From Alphaproteobacteria bacterium (GTDB lineage: Bacteria; Pseudomonadota; Alphaproteobacteria; Sphingomonadales; SMXR01), in the NCBI GenBank assembly GCA_004356215.1, contig SMXR01000085.1:1-16689 (forward strand): a stretch of DNA of 16,689 nt, given 5' to 3'. The notes beneath the pieces are model-generated. The model was not told where the DNA came from. It did no database searches and was given only the letters and a program-made list of their open reading frames with translations. Made by a program: the position numbers and the translations under genes. Each line of letters starts with the position of its first letter. Position 1 is the stretch's first letter. Positions 7,593-13,170 of this stretch are shown in pieces.

Positions 7593-9065
7593 TTACTCGG
7601 ACAAGGGATAGTTGGGTGATTCCCGGGTGATGGTGACACCATGGACATGGCTTTCGCGCAGGCCCGCGCCGGTAATCCTGATAAACTTGGCGCCTTTTCT
7701 TAAGTCTTCAATGGTGGCTGAGCCGGTATAGCCCATCGCCGCCCGCAGGCCGCCGGCCATCTGGTGCAGGATGGTCCCGGCCGCGCCCTTGTAGGGCACC
7801 TGGCCTTCAACCCCTTCGGGCACCAGTTTCAGCGTATCCTTGATATCTTCCTGGAAATAGCGGTCGGCAGACCCGCGCGCCATGGCGCTGACCGACCCCA
7901 TCCCGCGGAAAGACTTATAAGACCGGCCCTGGTAAATAAAGACGTCGCCGGGAGCCTCTTCGGTTCCCGCCAGCATGCTGCCCATCATCACCGCCCGGGC
8001 GCCGCCGCCAATCGCCTTGGCGATATCGCCGGAGGTTTTAATGCCGCCATCGGCAATCACGCCAACGCCATGCTTGTCACATTCTTCTGCGGTGTCCATC
8101 ACCGCCGTCAGCTGCGGCACGCCAACCCCGGCAACGATCCGGGTGGTGCAAATCGACCCCGGGCCAATCCCAACCTTGATGACATCCGCGCCGGCATCAA
8201 TCAGGGCCTTGGCGGCGTCTTTGGTGGCAATGTTGCCGGCGGCAACTTCAAATTTGCCCTTCATCTTTTTGATCTTTTTGACGGTCTCGATGACCCGGCT
8301 GGAATGGCCGTGGGCGGTATCGACGACAATCAAATCACAGCCGGCATCGACCAGGGCTTTGGTGCGACTTATGCCGCTGTCGCCAACCGATGTGGCGCCA
8401 GCGACCAACAGGCTGCCATCGGCATCCTTGCTGGCGTTCGGGTGCTCTGAAGCCTTTTCCATGTCGCGCACGGTGATCAGCCCGATGCAGTTGAAAGCAT
8501 CGTCAACCACCACCAGTTTTTCAATCCGGTGGGCATGGAGCAATTTCTTGGCCTCTTCCGAGGATATTCCGGGTTTGACCGTAACCAAACCTTCTTTGGT
8601 CATCAGGCCGCTCACGGGTTGTTGCATGTTTTTGGCAAAACGAACGTCGCGGTTGGTCAGCATGCCGACCAGCTTCCCGGGTCCGCTTTTCGATTTCTCG
8701 ACAACCGGGATGCCGGAAATTTTGTGTTTCGACATCAATGCCATGGCATCAGCCAGCGGTTGTTGGGGATGGATCGTCAGGGGATCAACCACCATGCCCG
8801 ATTCAAAACGTTTGACCTGGCGCACCATGTCGGCCTGGATATCGATATCCATGTTGCGGTGTAACACCCCGATGCCGCCGGCCTGGGCCATGGCAATCGC
8901 CATCTTGACCCCGGTGACAGTATCCATGGCGGCTGATAAGAACGGCAGGTTCAGGGTAATTTTTTTGGTAAGGCGGGTTTTTACATCGACCCCGGCGGGC
9001 ATGACATCGGACGCGGCGGGAAGCAGCAAAACGTCATCGAATGTAAGCCCAAGTCGTATTGTCAT
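7593..9065 (-). CDS. guaB: Inosine-5'-monophosphate dehydrogenase
   Basis: GuaB oxidises IMP to XMP with NAD+ and sets the flux into guanine nucleotides. The 490-residue product has the normal bacterial length. The start LTFDDVLLLPA (residues 7-17) is diagnostic. Two CBS domains interrupt the barrel at about residues 93-205, with repeats such as HKISGIPVV and RIEKLVVVDD. They usually bind adenine or guanine nucleotides and regulate the enzyme. The catalytic loop GPGSICTTR places the nucleophile at Cys306. A GGIKTSGDI phosphate-binding segment and the mobile flap containing ARGSADRYFQE follow. The ATG at 9065 gives the expected N-terminus. A possible promoter lies just upstream. guaB is followed within 6 nt by rsmB and three genes later by guaA. 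Confidence 0.98.
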   Translation of the reverse strand: MTIRLGLTFDDVLLLPAASDVMPAGVDVKTRLTKKITLNLPFLSAAMDTVTGVKMAIAMAQAGGIGVLHRNMDIDIQADMVRQVKRFESGMVVDPLTIHPQQPLADAMALMSKHKISGIPVVEKSKSGPGKLVGMLTNRDVRFAKNMQQPVSGLMTKEGLVTVKPGISSEEAKKLLHAHRIEKLVVVDDAFNCIGLITVRDMEKASEHPNASKDADGSLLVAGATSVGDSGISRTKALVDAGCDLIVVDTAHGHSSRVIETVKKIKKMKGKFEVAAGNIATKDAAKALIDAGADVIKVGIGPGSICTTRIVAGVGVPQLTAVMDTAEECDKHGVGVIADGGIKTSGDIAKAIGGGARAVMMGSMLAGTEEAPGDVFIYQGRSYKSFRGMGSVSAMARGSADRYFQEDIKDTLKLVPEGVEGQVPYKGAAGTILHQMAGGLRAAMGYTGSATIEDLRKGAKFIRITGAGLRESHVHGVTITRESPNYPLSE

Positions 9066-9092
9066 CGCATATTCCGAATCAAAAGTTGGCCC

Positions 9093-9121
9093 TATATGCC
9101 AGCACTTCCCCGGTTTGTCAC
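9093..9121 (-). promoter_or_regulatory. Possible promoter for guaB
   Basis: In the 76-nt gap between rlmE and guaB, the minus strand reads GTGACA (5 of 6), a 17-nt spacer and CATATA (3 of 6). This would give a leader of about 20 nt before the guaB start. The -10 box is poor. guaB may instead be read through from the ppx-rlmE promoter, or both may apply. Confidence 0.3.
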
Positions 9122-9141
9122 GTTTCTTTTGTTATCAGCAA

Positions 9142-9825
9142 CTAAGGCTGGGCGCGGCCCTTGAAGCCCGTGGCCAGAACAAAAAGCTCTCGTGAATCCT
9201 GGCGGCTTGACGGTGGCTTGAGGTGGCGGATGGTTTTGAAGTTTTTCTTCAGGGTCGCTAAAAGCTCACCCTCGGTGCCGCCCTGCAGCACCTTCGATAG
9301 GAAAAACCCGCCGGAGTTCAAGACCTCCAGGGCAAAATCCAGCCCGGCTTCGCACAGCACCATGGTGCGCAAATGATCGGTCTGGCGGTGCCCGGTGGCG
9401 GCATTGGCCATGTCGCTGATCACCGCATCAACCCCGCCCGCCGTTTTATCCAGGATTGCCTGGTAGGTACTATCTTCCAAAAAATCACCGAGGATAAAGT
9501 CCACCCCTGGGACTGGATCGATTTCTTGTAAATCCACCGCCAGTATTTTAACTTTTGGGGCAATTTCACGCATCACCTGGCACCAGCCGCCGGGGGCGGC
9601 CCCGAGGTCAACCACGGTTTTCACCCCCTTGAAAAGATCGTATTTTTCCGCAATTTCCTTCAATTTGAATGCCGCCCGCGACCGATACCCCAACCGCCGG
9701 GCCTCAGCCACATAAGGATCGTTCAGCTGGCGTTGCAGCCAGCGGGTAGAAGAAGCGGTGCGCCCGCGGGCGGTTTTCACTCTTTCTTTTTTACCACGGC
9801 GGCGGCTTTTGGGATCGGTTGTCAT
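9142..9825 (-). CDS. rlmE: 23S rRNA 2'-O-ribose methyltransferase RlmE (RrmJ/FtsJ)
   Basis: RlmE methylates the ribose of U2552 in the 23S rRNA A-loop, a late step of 50S assembly. The 227-residue protein has a basic N-terminal tail, then the SAM site VVDLGAAPGGW at 71-81. All members of the K-D-K-E catalytic tetrad are visible: Lys54 in AAFKL, Asp138 in SDMA, Lys178 in FLSKVLQGG and Glu213 in SRELFV. Length and motif order match the family. The ATG at 9825 has GGTG 5 nt upstream and starts 9 nt after the ppx/gppA stop, so the two genes are almost certainly co-transcribed. In alphaproteobacteria rlmE is commonly found beside a Ppx/GppA gene. Confidence 0.97.
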   Translation of the reverse strand: MTTDPKSRRRGKKERVKTARGRTASSTRWLQRQLNDPYVAEARRLGYRSRAAFKLKEIAEKYDLFKGVKTVVDLGAAPGGWCQVMREIAPKVKILAVDLQEIDPVPGVDFILGDFLEDSTYQAILDKTAGGVDAVISDMANAATGHRQTDHLRTMVLCEAGLDFALEVLNSGGFFLSKVLQGGTEGELLATLKKNFKTIRHLKPPSSRQDSRELFVLATGFKGRAQP

Positions 9826-9834
9826 CTTTTCACC

Positions 9835-10797
9835 TTAACCACCCTGCCCTGAAAAAACCACCTTGGGGGCAGTTGGCAAAAGGCTGTTCAAAATGCCTTC
9901 ACGAAGGCCGCGGTCAGCCGCGGTCAGGTTGTCGCATTCAGCCAGGGAAAAGATCGCCGAAAAAATAGCACAACCGGGGATCATGAATTCTGCGCGCTCA
10001 GCCCCGATCACGGCATTGGCGATACGGACGTCAAGCGGTGTTGCCGCCACCTCCCGCGCCAACGTCAGCAGGTTTTCGGTTTTGAAGGTGGCGCCGTCCA
10101 CCCGGGCGCGGTGATATTTATCCAGACCCAGCGCCAGGGCCGCCAGCGTTGTTACCGTGGCGGACGAACCGATGGCGTGAACCGGGGCTTTGAAAAAGTG
10201 TGCGTTTTTTTCAAAAAACCCGGTGAATATTTTGGCATCGGTTTTAATTTGAGCCTGGAATTCTTCTGCTGAGACCTCGTCGGCTGCCATCGCATCGCGG
10301 CCGCGCACCACCCCCAGCGGCACCGAAAGCCAATCAAGCACCCGAAGCGCGGTCCCGGCAGTGTCCAGCAATATGACTTCTGTGCTGCCGCCGCCGATAT
10401 CGAACATCATTATATTGCCGGCCTCGATCAACGGGGCCGACGCCAGCACCGCCAGGCGCACCTCCTCCCGGGCCGGGATAATTTCAAAGTCGAGCCCGGT
10501 TTGCTCGCGAATGGTTTGAATAAAAGCCTCGCGATTTTCTGCCATCCGGCACGCCTCGGTCGCGACCGCGCGAATTTCACTGACATCTTCATCGTCAATG
10601 ATTTCAGCAAAACGTTTGAGGGCAGCAATGGTGCGGTCGATCGCCGCCGGTTGAAGGCTACCGGTTTTCGCGGCGCCCTCACCCAGGAGCACTATCGTCG
10701 ACTGGACCCGGATGGTTTTGAAAACATCGCCGATGCGCTCGCCAATTATCAGGCGGCAGTTATGGGTTCCAAGATCAATGGCGGCAACACGGGTCAC
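9835..10797 (-). CDS. Ppx/GppA-family phosphatase (exopolyphosphatase or pppGpp phosphohydrolase)
   Basis: Members of this ASKHA-fold family hydrolyse polyphosphate and/or convert pppGpp to ppGpp. From the GTG at 10797 the product has 320 residues. Phosphate-1 is AAIDLGTHNCRLIIGE, beginning at residue 5. RAVATEACRMAENREAF and EIIPAREEVRLAVL, which holds the catalytic acidic pair, follow. Phosphate-2 is FDIGGGSTEVILLD, and the adenosine-type motif is GSSATVTTLAALALGLDKY. The C-terminal HD-like domain of E. coli Ppx is absent, as in short alphaproteobacterial members. AAGGA lies 8 nt before this GTG. A GTG at 10887 would add 30 residues, but they show no family similarity and overlap the predicted divergent promoters. 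Which substrate is preferred cannot be read from the sequence. Confidence 0.92.
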   Translation of the reverse strand: MTRVAAIDLGTHNCRLIIGERIGDVFKTIRVQSTIVLLGEGAAKTGSLQPAAIDRTIAALKRFAEIIDDEDVSEIRAVATEACRMAENREAFIQTIREQTGLDFEIIPAREEVRLAVLASAPLIEAGNIMMFDIGGGSTEVILLDTAGTALRVLDWLSVPLGVVRGRDAMAADEVSAEEFQAQIKTDAKIFTGFFEKNAHFFKAPVHAIGSSATVTTLAALALGLDKYHRARVDGATFKTENLLTLAREVAATPLDVRIANAVIGAERAEFMIPGCAIFSAIFSLAECDNLTAADRGLREGILNSLLPTAPKVVFSGQGG

Positions 10798-10838
10798 GGG
10801 TCTTATCCTTAAGTCTTCTTGAGCGCGCCCACTGGTAA

Positions 10839-10867
10839 ATGATTTCAGACCTGCAAACAAGGTCAAT
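10839..10867 (-). promoter_or_regulatory. Predicted promoter for ppx/gppA-rlmE, divergent from the tRNA promoter
   Basis: On the minus strand TTGACC (5 of 6) is followed after 17 nt by AATCAT (4 of 6). Transcription would begin near 10832, about 35 nt before the chosen GTG start. Its -35 box shares base 10867 with the -35 box of the tRNA promoter on the other strand, inside the palindrome GTCAATTGAC (10862-10871). Confidence 0.4.
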
Positions 10868-10896
10868 TGACAAGGTCCCTCATTCACTTATATAGC
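10867..10896 (+). promoter_or_regulatory. Predicted strong promoter of tRNA-Gln with a GC-rich discriminator
   Basis: TTGACA (10867-10872) is a perfect -35 box. The -10 box is TATATA at 10889 (16-nt spacer) or TATAGC at 10891 (18-nt spacer). The following bases, GCAGGGCC, form a GC-rich discriminator, the hallmark of stable-RNA promoters inhibited by ppGpp/DksA. The implied start is about 5-8 nt before the mature tRNA. The boxes are seen directly; stringent control is inferred. Confidence 0.65.
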
Positions 10897-10907
10897 AGGG
10901 CCTCTTT

Positions 10908-10981
10908 TGCCCCGTCGTATAACGGTAATACTACGGACTCTGAATCCGTCAATCGTGGTTCGAATCCACGCGGGGCATCCA
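10908..10981 (+). tRNA. trnQ: tRNA-Gln (anticodon CTG)
   Basis: The cloverleaf folds cleanly. The acceptor stem pairs TGCCCCG with CGGGGCA, including the weak T1-A72 pair typical of tRNA-Gln. The D arm has GTA/TAC. The anticodon stem pairs ACGGA with TCCGT around the 7-nt loop CTCTGAA, which places CTG as the anticodon, reading CAG. The variable loop is CAAT and the T arm is CGTGG-TTCGAAT-CCACG. Discriminator T10978 is followed by an encoded CCA at 10979-10981. There is a strong promoter upstream, and no clear terminator downstream in the 26 nt before the next promoter. Confidence 0.95.
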
Positions 10982-11007
10982 CCCTCCCCCATTTATGCAA
11001 AACCAGA

Positions 11008-11036
11008 TTGACTTGTGGGTGATTTTGCAATAGAAC
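11008..11036 (+). promoter_or_regulatory. Predicted promoter of the small membrane protein gene
   Basis: TTGACT (5 of 6) is followed after exactly 17 nt by TAGAAC (4 of 6). Transcription would start near 11043, leaving about 23 nt of leader before the ATG at 11066. It lies 27 nt after the tRNA and gives the small gene its own transcription signal. Confidence 0.5.
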
Positions 11037-11065
11037 AAAAGAAGAACACTCTGAAAGAGACAGTC

Positions 11066-11236
11066 ATGGAATTCAGCATATTTACAATTTTAGGCGGTTT
11101 GATTTTTACCCTGGTCTGGGGGGTTACGGTGATCGGCTTGATTGATGGCCTCGGGCCTTTGGTAAAACGCCTGAAAAATATGGTTGGGTATCAAAAAGAT
11201 CGTACATATCCCTATTTTATTTCCGAAAAGGGGTAA
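11066..11236 (+). CDS. Unrecognised small single-pass membrane protein
   Basis: I do not recognise this 56-residue product. The ATG at 11066 has AGAGA about 6 nt upstream and a good promoter at 11008-11036. An earlier in-frame ATG at 11015 lies within that promoter and is unlikely. Residues about 3-27 form one long hydrophobic helix containing VWGVTVIGLIDGLGPL. A basic segment (KRLKN) and a polar tail ending YPYFISEKG follow. The positive-inside rule predicts the C-terminus in the cytoplasm. The stop codon lies in the loop of a 6-bp hairpin. Its neighbours, a tRNA and a PadR regulator, do not suggest a role. It is probably real because promoter, ribosome site and a membrane-like composition coincide, but it could be a chance reading frame. 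Confidence 0.6.
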   Translation: MEFSIFTILGGLIFTLVWGVTVIGLIDGLGPLVKRLKNMVGYQKDRTYPYFISEKG

Positions 11237-11242
11237 CCCCTT
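11228..11242 (+). other. Stem-loop enclosing the stop codon of the small membrane protein gene
   Basis: AAGGGG-TAA-CCCCTT is a perfect 6-bp stem whose 3-nt loop is the TAA stop. No T-run follows, so it is not a standard intrinsic terminator. It could protect the mRNA 3' end, or be incidental. The 184 nt from here to the PadR start also hold a GCCGGA/TCCGGC inverted repeat (11275-11280 and 11299-11304) and two T-runs at 11333-11350. No further gene is seen there. Confidence 0.4.
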
Positions 11243-11361
11243 CCGTACTTAAACCCAAGGCGCACAAATTTCCCGCCGGACTATTGCAAATGGCGCACTC
11301 CGGCCTATGTCAGGAATAGGAATTGGGGGACTCTTTTTTTCATTTTTTTTCGCATTTCCAC

Positions 11362-11404
11362 TTTACTTTATGTATTAACACCACTATATATATCGTATTG
11401 ATAC
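11362..11404 (+). promoter_or_regulatory. PadR gene promoter with a probable two-site autoregulatory operator
   Basis: A candidate promoter has TTTACT (11362-11367), a 17-nt spacer and TATATA (11385-11390). Two similar 10-mers flank the -10 box: GTATTAACAC at 11372 and GTATTGATAC at 11395, identical at 8 of 10 positions and 23 bp apart. The second is a perfect GTAT-TG-ATAC palindrome that covers the expected transcription start, 17 nt before the PadR ATG. PadR proteins are dimers that usually bind short palindromes in their own promoters, so autorepression is the natural reading. It has not been demonstrated. Confidence 0.45.
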
Positions 11405-11420
11405 TATTGGAAAGAGAAAA

Positions 11421-11987
11421 ATGGACATTAAAACACTGTGTTTAGGCATACTTTCGCTCGGGGATGCCACCGGCTATGAAATCAAGAAAATGGTCGCTGA
11501 AGGGAGTTTCAGCTTTTTTAGCGAAGCCTCATACGGCTCTATTTACCCTGCCCTGGGAAAATTGATGGCAGAAGGGTTCGTGACCTGCCGCGCCATGGCC
11601 CAGGAAAAACGCCCCGATAAAAAAGTTTACTCCCTGACCGAATTAGGCCGGGAAGCGTTAACCCAATCGCTCAGGAAAAATCCGGACCCGGATAAAAACC
11701 GGTCGGAATTTCTGGCCGCCATCCTTTTTTGTGAATCGGTGGCGCCGGAGCGGGTTGACGATTTGATCGAAGATCGCATTCACGAACACGAACAAAAAAT
11801 TACCGCCCTGGAGGGGCTTCTTGCCGGTGATATGACACCGGGTTCTATATTTGTAGTTGAGTATGGTGTCGCCACCCAGAAAGCCGCGCTGGAATTTCTT
11901 TTGAAAAACCAAAACAAGTTTTCGGGGCAATCGCCAAAAGGCGCTGGCGCCAATTTGAGGGAGGTGCCAACCACCGCCGCCGAATAA
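11421..11987 (+). CDS. PadR-family transcriptional regulator
   Basis: PadR proteins are winged-helix regulators, mostly repressors, that respond to small toxic molecules and often control efflux genes. The 188-residue product has the N-terminal PadR domain at residues 1-82. It shows LCLGILSLGDATGYEI, then a recognition-helix segment with YGSIYPALGKLMAEGFV, then the wing KRPDKKVYSLTELG. Residues about 95-165 are mainly helical and match the C-terminal dimerisation region of two-domain PadR proteins. The tail after 170 looks disordered. The ATG at 11421 has purine-rich GGAAAGAG upstream. The RND adaptor gene starts 61 nt downstream on the same strand, so this is likely the local regulator of the pump. 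The ligand is unknown. Confidence 0.9.
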   Translation: MDIKTLCLGILSLGDATGYEIKKMVAEGSFSFFSEASYGSIYPALGKLMAEGFVTCRAMAQEKRPDKKVYSLTELGREALTQSLRKNPDPDKNRSEFLAAILFCESVAPERVDDLIEDRIHEHEQKITALEGLLAGDMTPGSIFVVEYGVATQKAALEFLLKNQNKFSGQSPKGAGANLREVPTTAAE

Positions 11988-12010
11988 CTACAAAACCTAA
12001 TCCACCAAAA

Positions 12011-12023
12011 GGGGCGCAGCCCC
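12011..12023 (+). other. Small GC hairpin between the PadR and RND genes
   Basis: GGGGC-GCA-GCCCC is a perfect 5-bp stem with a 3-nt loop in the 61-nt gap between the PadR stop and the adaptor start. ATAATAAG follows rather than a T-run, so termination is unlikely. It may stabilise or separate the regulator and pump parts of a shared mRNA. I see no separate promoter for the pump in this gap. Confidence 0.35.
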
Positions 12024-12048
12024 ATAATAAGAAGAGGACGACAGCAAA

Positions 12049-13170
12049 ATGAAAATGATCATAAGAAAACCGAATTTCAAAGCCCTGATAAAATCCCCCG
12101 TGGGATTAGCGGTTATAATCCTGACAGTCATTATTACATATGTCACTGTCGGCTCATTATTATGGGGTGGCAGCGAGGCCAATGGCGATACCCCGGGTGA
12201 AATAAGCAACCCGGAAGATGAATTATTCCTGATCAGAGCCCGGGTCATCACCGCCAGCAATTATATAGAAAAAATCCAGGTTCGTGGCCGCACCGAGGCA
12301 TTGCGTACCGTAGAACTGAAGGCTGAAGTTTCCGGCGCCGTCACCGCCACCCCGGTGGAAAAAGGCGAACGCGTCAATGCCGGTGACATCATTTGCAAAT
12401 TAGCGCCAAATGCCCTGGAGGCAACCCTGGCGCAAGCCCGGGCGCGTGCCACCCAGCGCCAACTTGAATATGATGCGGCGGTTGAACTATCAACCAAGGG
12501 CTTTCGGTCTGAAACCCAGGTGGCTTCGGCCAAGGCTGAACTTGATGCCGCCAATGCCCAGGTCATCCGGGCCGAAGTTGATTTTGAAAATACCTCTATT
12601 CGCGCGCCCTTTGCCGGGCTGGTCAATGACCGCCCAGCCGAACTTGGCGATTTTCTTCAAGTCGGCAACACCTGTGCCATACTTCTGACCGAAGACCCTT
12701 ATCTGGTTGTTGGTGAGGTTTCCGATCGTCAGGTCAGCCGGATTTATAAAGGGCAGCCAGCGGTTGTCACCCTGACCAATGGCCAGGTTCTGGACGGCAC
12801 GGTTCGTTATATTTCCAGCGCCGCCCGGATTGAAACCCGCACCTTTCGGGTTGAAATTGAAGTTGCCAACCCTGACCTTACGCTCAGGGAAGGGATAACC
12901 GCCAACATTGAAATCCCGACCGCCAGCGCCAAAGCGCACTTCTTAACCCCATCGCTATTGACCCTGAAGGACGATGGTTCGGTCGGCATCAGGATTGTTA
13001 AAGATGGCACCGTTGAATTTTACCCGGTCACGATCGCCGGCAACGACCCCAACGGGTTATGGGTAACCGGCCTGCCCGACCAGATTCAATTGATCATCAC
13101 CGGCCAGAATTTTGTCACCGAAGGTCAAAAGGTCCGGGTTGAACTTGAAAACAATGGGGGCAACTCATGA
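12049..13170 (+). CDS. RND efflux periplasmic adaptor (membrane fusion protein)
   Basis: Adaptors of the HlyD/AcrA type link an inner-membrane RND pump to an outer-membrane channel. The 373-residue product has a short cytoplasmic N-terminus and a membrane helix at residues 18-39, with no lipobox, so it is anchored by the helix. Then come the first lipoyl half (84-120, AEVSGAVTATPVEKGERV), an alpha-hairpin rich in Ala, Glu and Gln (121-180) and the second lipoyl half (181-207, SIRAPFAGLVNDRPAELGDF). The beta-barrel (210-295) and a membrane-proximal domain finish it. The hairpin is short, like those of MexA-type adaptors. GAAGAGGA stands upstream of the ATG. Its last 4 nt overlap the start of the permease gene, so the two are translated together. 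Confidence 0.94.
   Translation: MKMIIRKPNFKALIKSPVGLAVIILTVIITYVTVGSLLWGGSEANGDTPGEISNPEDELFLIRARVITASNYIEKIQVRGRTEALRTVELKAEVSGAVTATPVEKGERVNAGDIICKLAPNALEATLAQARARATQRQLEYDAAVELSTKGFRSETQVASAKAELDAANAQVIRAEVDFENTSIRAPFAGLVNDRPAELGDFLQVGNTCAILLTEDPYLVVGEVSDRQVSRIYKGQPAVVTLTNGQVLDGTVRYISSAARIETRTFRVEIEVANPDLTLREGITANIEIPTASAKAHFLTPSLLTLKDDGSVGIRIVKDGTVEFYPVTIAGNDPNGLWVTGLPDQIQLIITGQNFVTEGQKVRVELENNGGNS

Noticed and set aside
7975..9195. Long plus-strand open frame of 406 codons opposite guaB and the end of rlmE
   Set aside because: It is fully antisense to conserved genes. The product has low complexity, rich in Ser, Thr, Pro and Ile, as expected from reading a biased codon pattern backwards, and no ribosome site or family motif is seen.
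10798..10887. GTG at 10887 as the ppx/gppA start, adding 30 residues
   Set aside because: The extra residues precede the normal family N-terminus and overlap the predicted divergent promoter elements. The GTG at 10797 has AAGGA 8 nt upstream.
11259..11304. GGCGCAC direct repeat and GCCGGA/TCCGGC inverted repeat as a small RNA or terminator
   Set aside because: The stem is only 6 bp with an 18-nt loop and the T-run lies about 30 nt further on, so it is not a convincing terminator or RNA gene by eye.
10908..11420. tRNA-Gln as an integration site for a mobile element carrying the PadR-RND genes
   Set aside because: No integrase is present and I saw no duplicated tRNA 3' end further right, including near 16370. 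The RND genes resemble their surroundings in base use.
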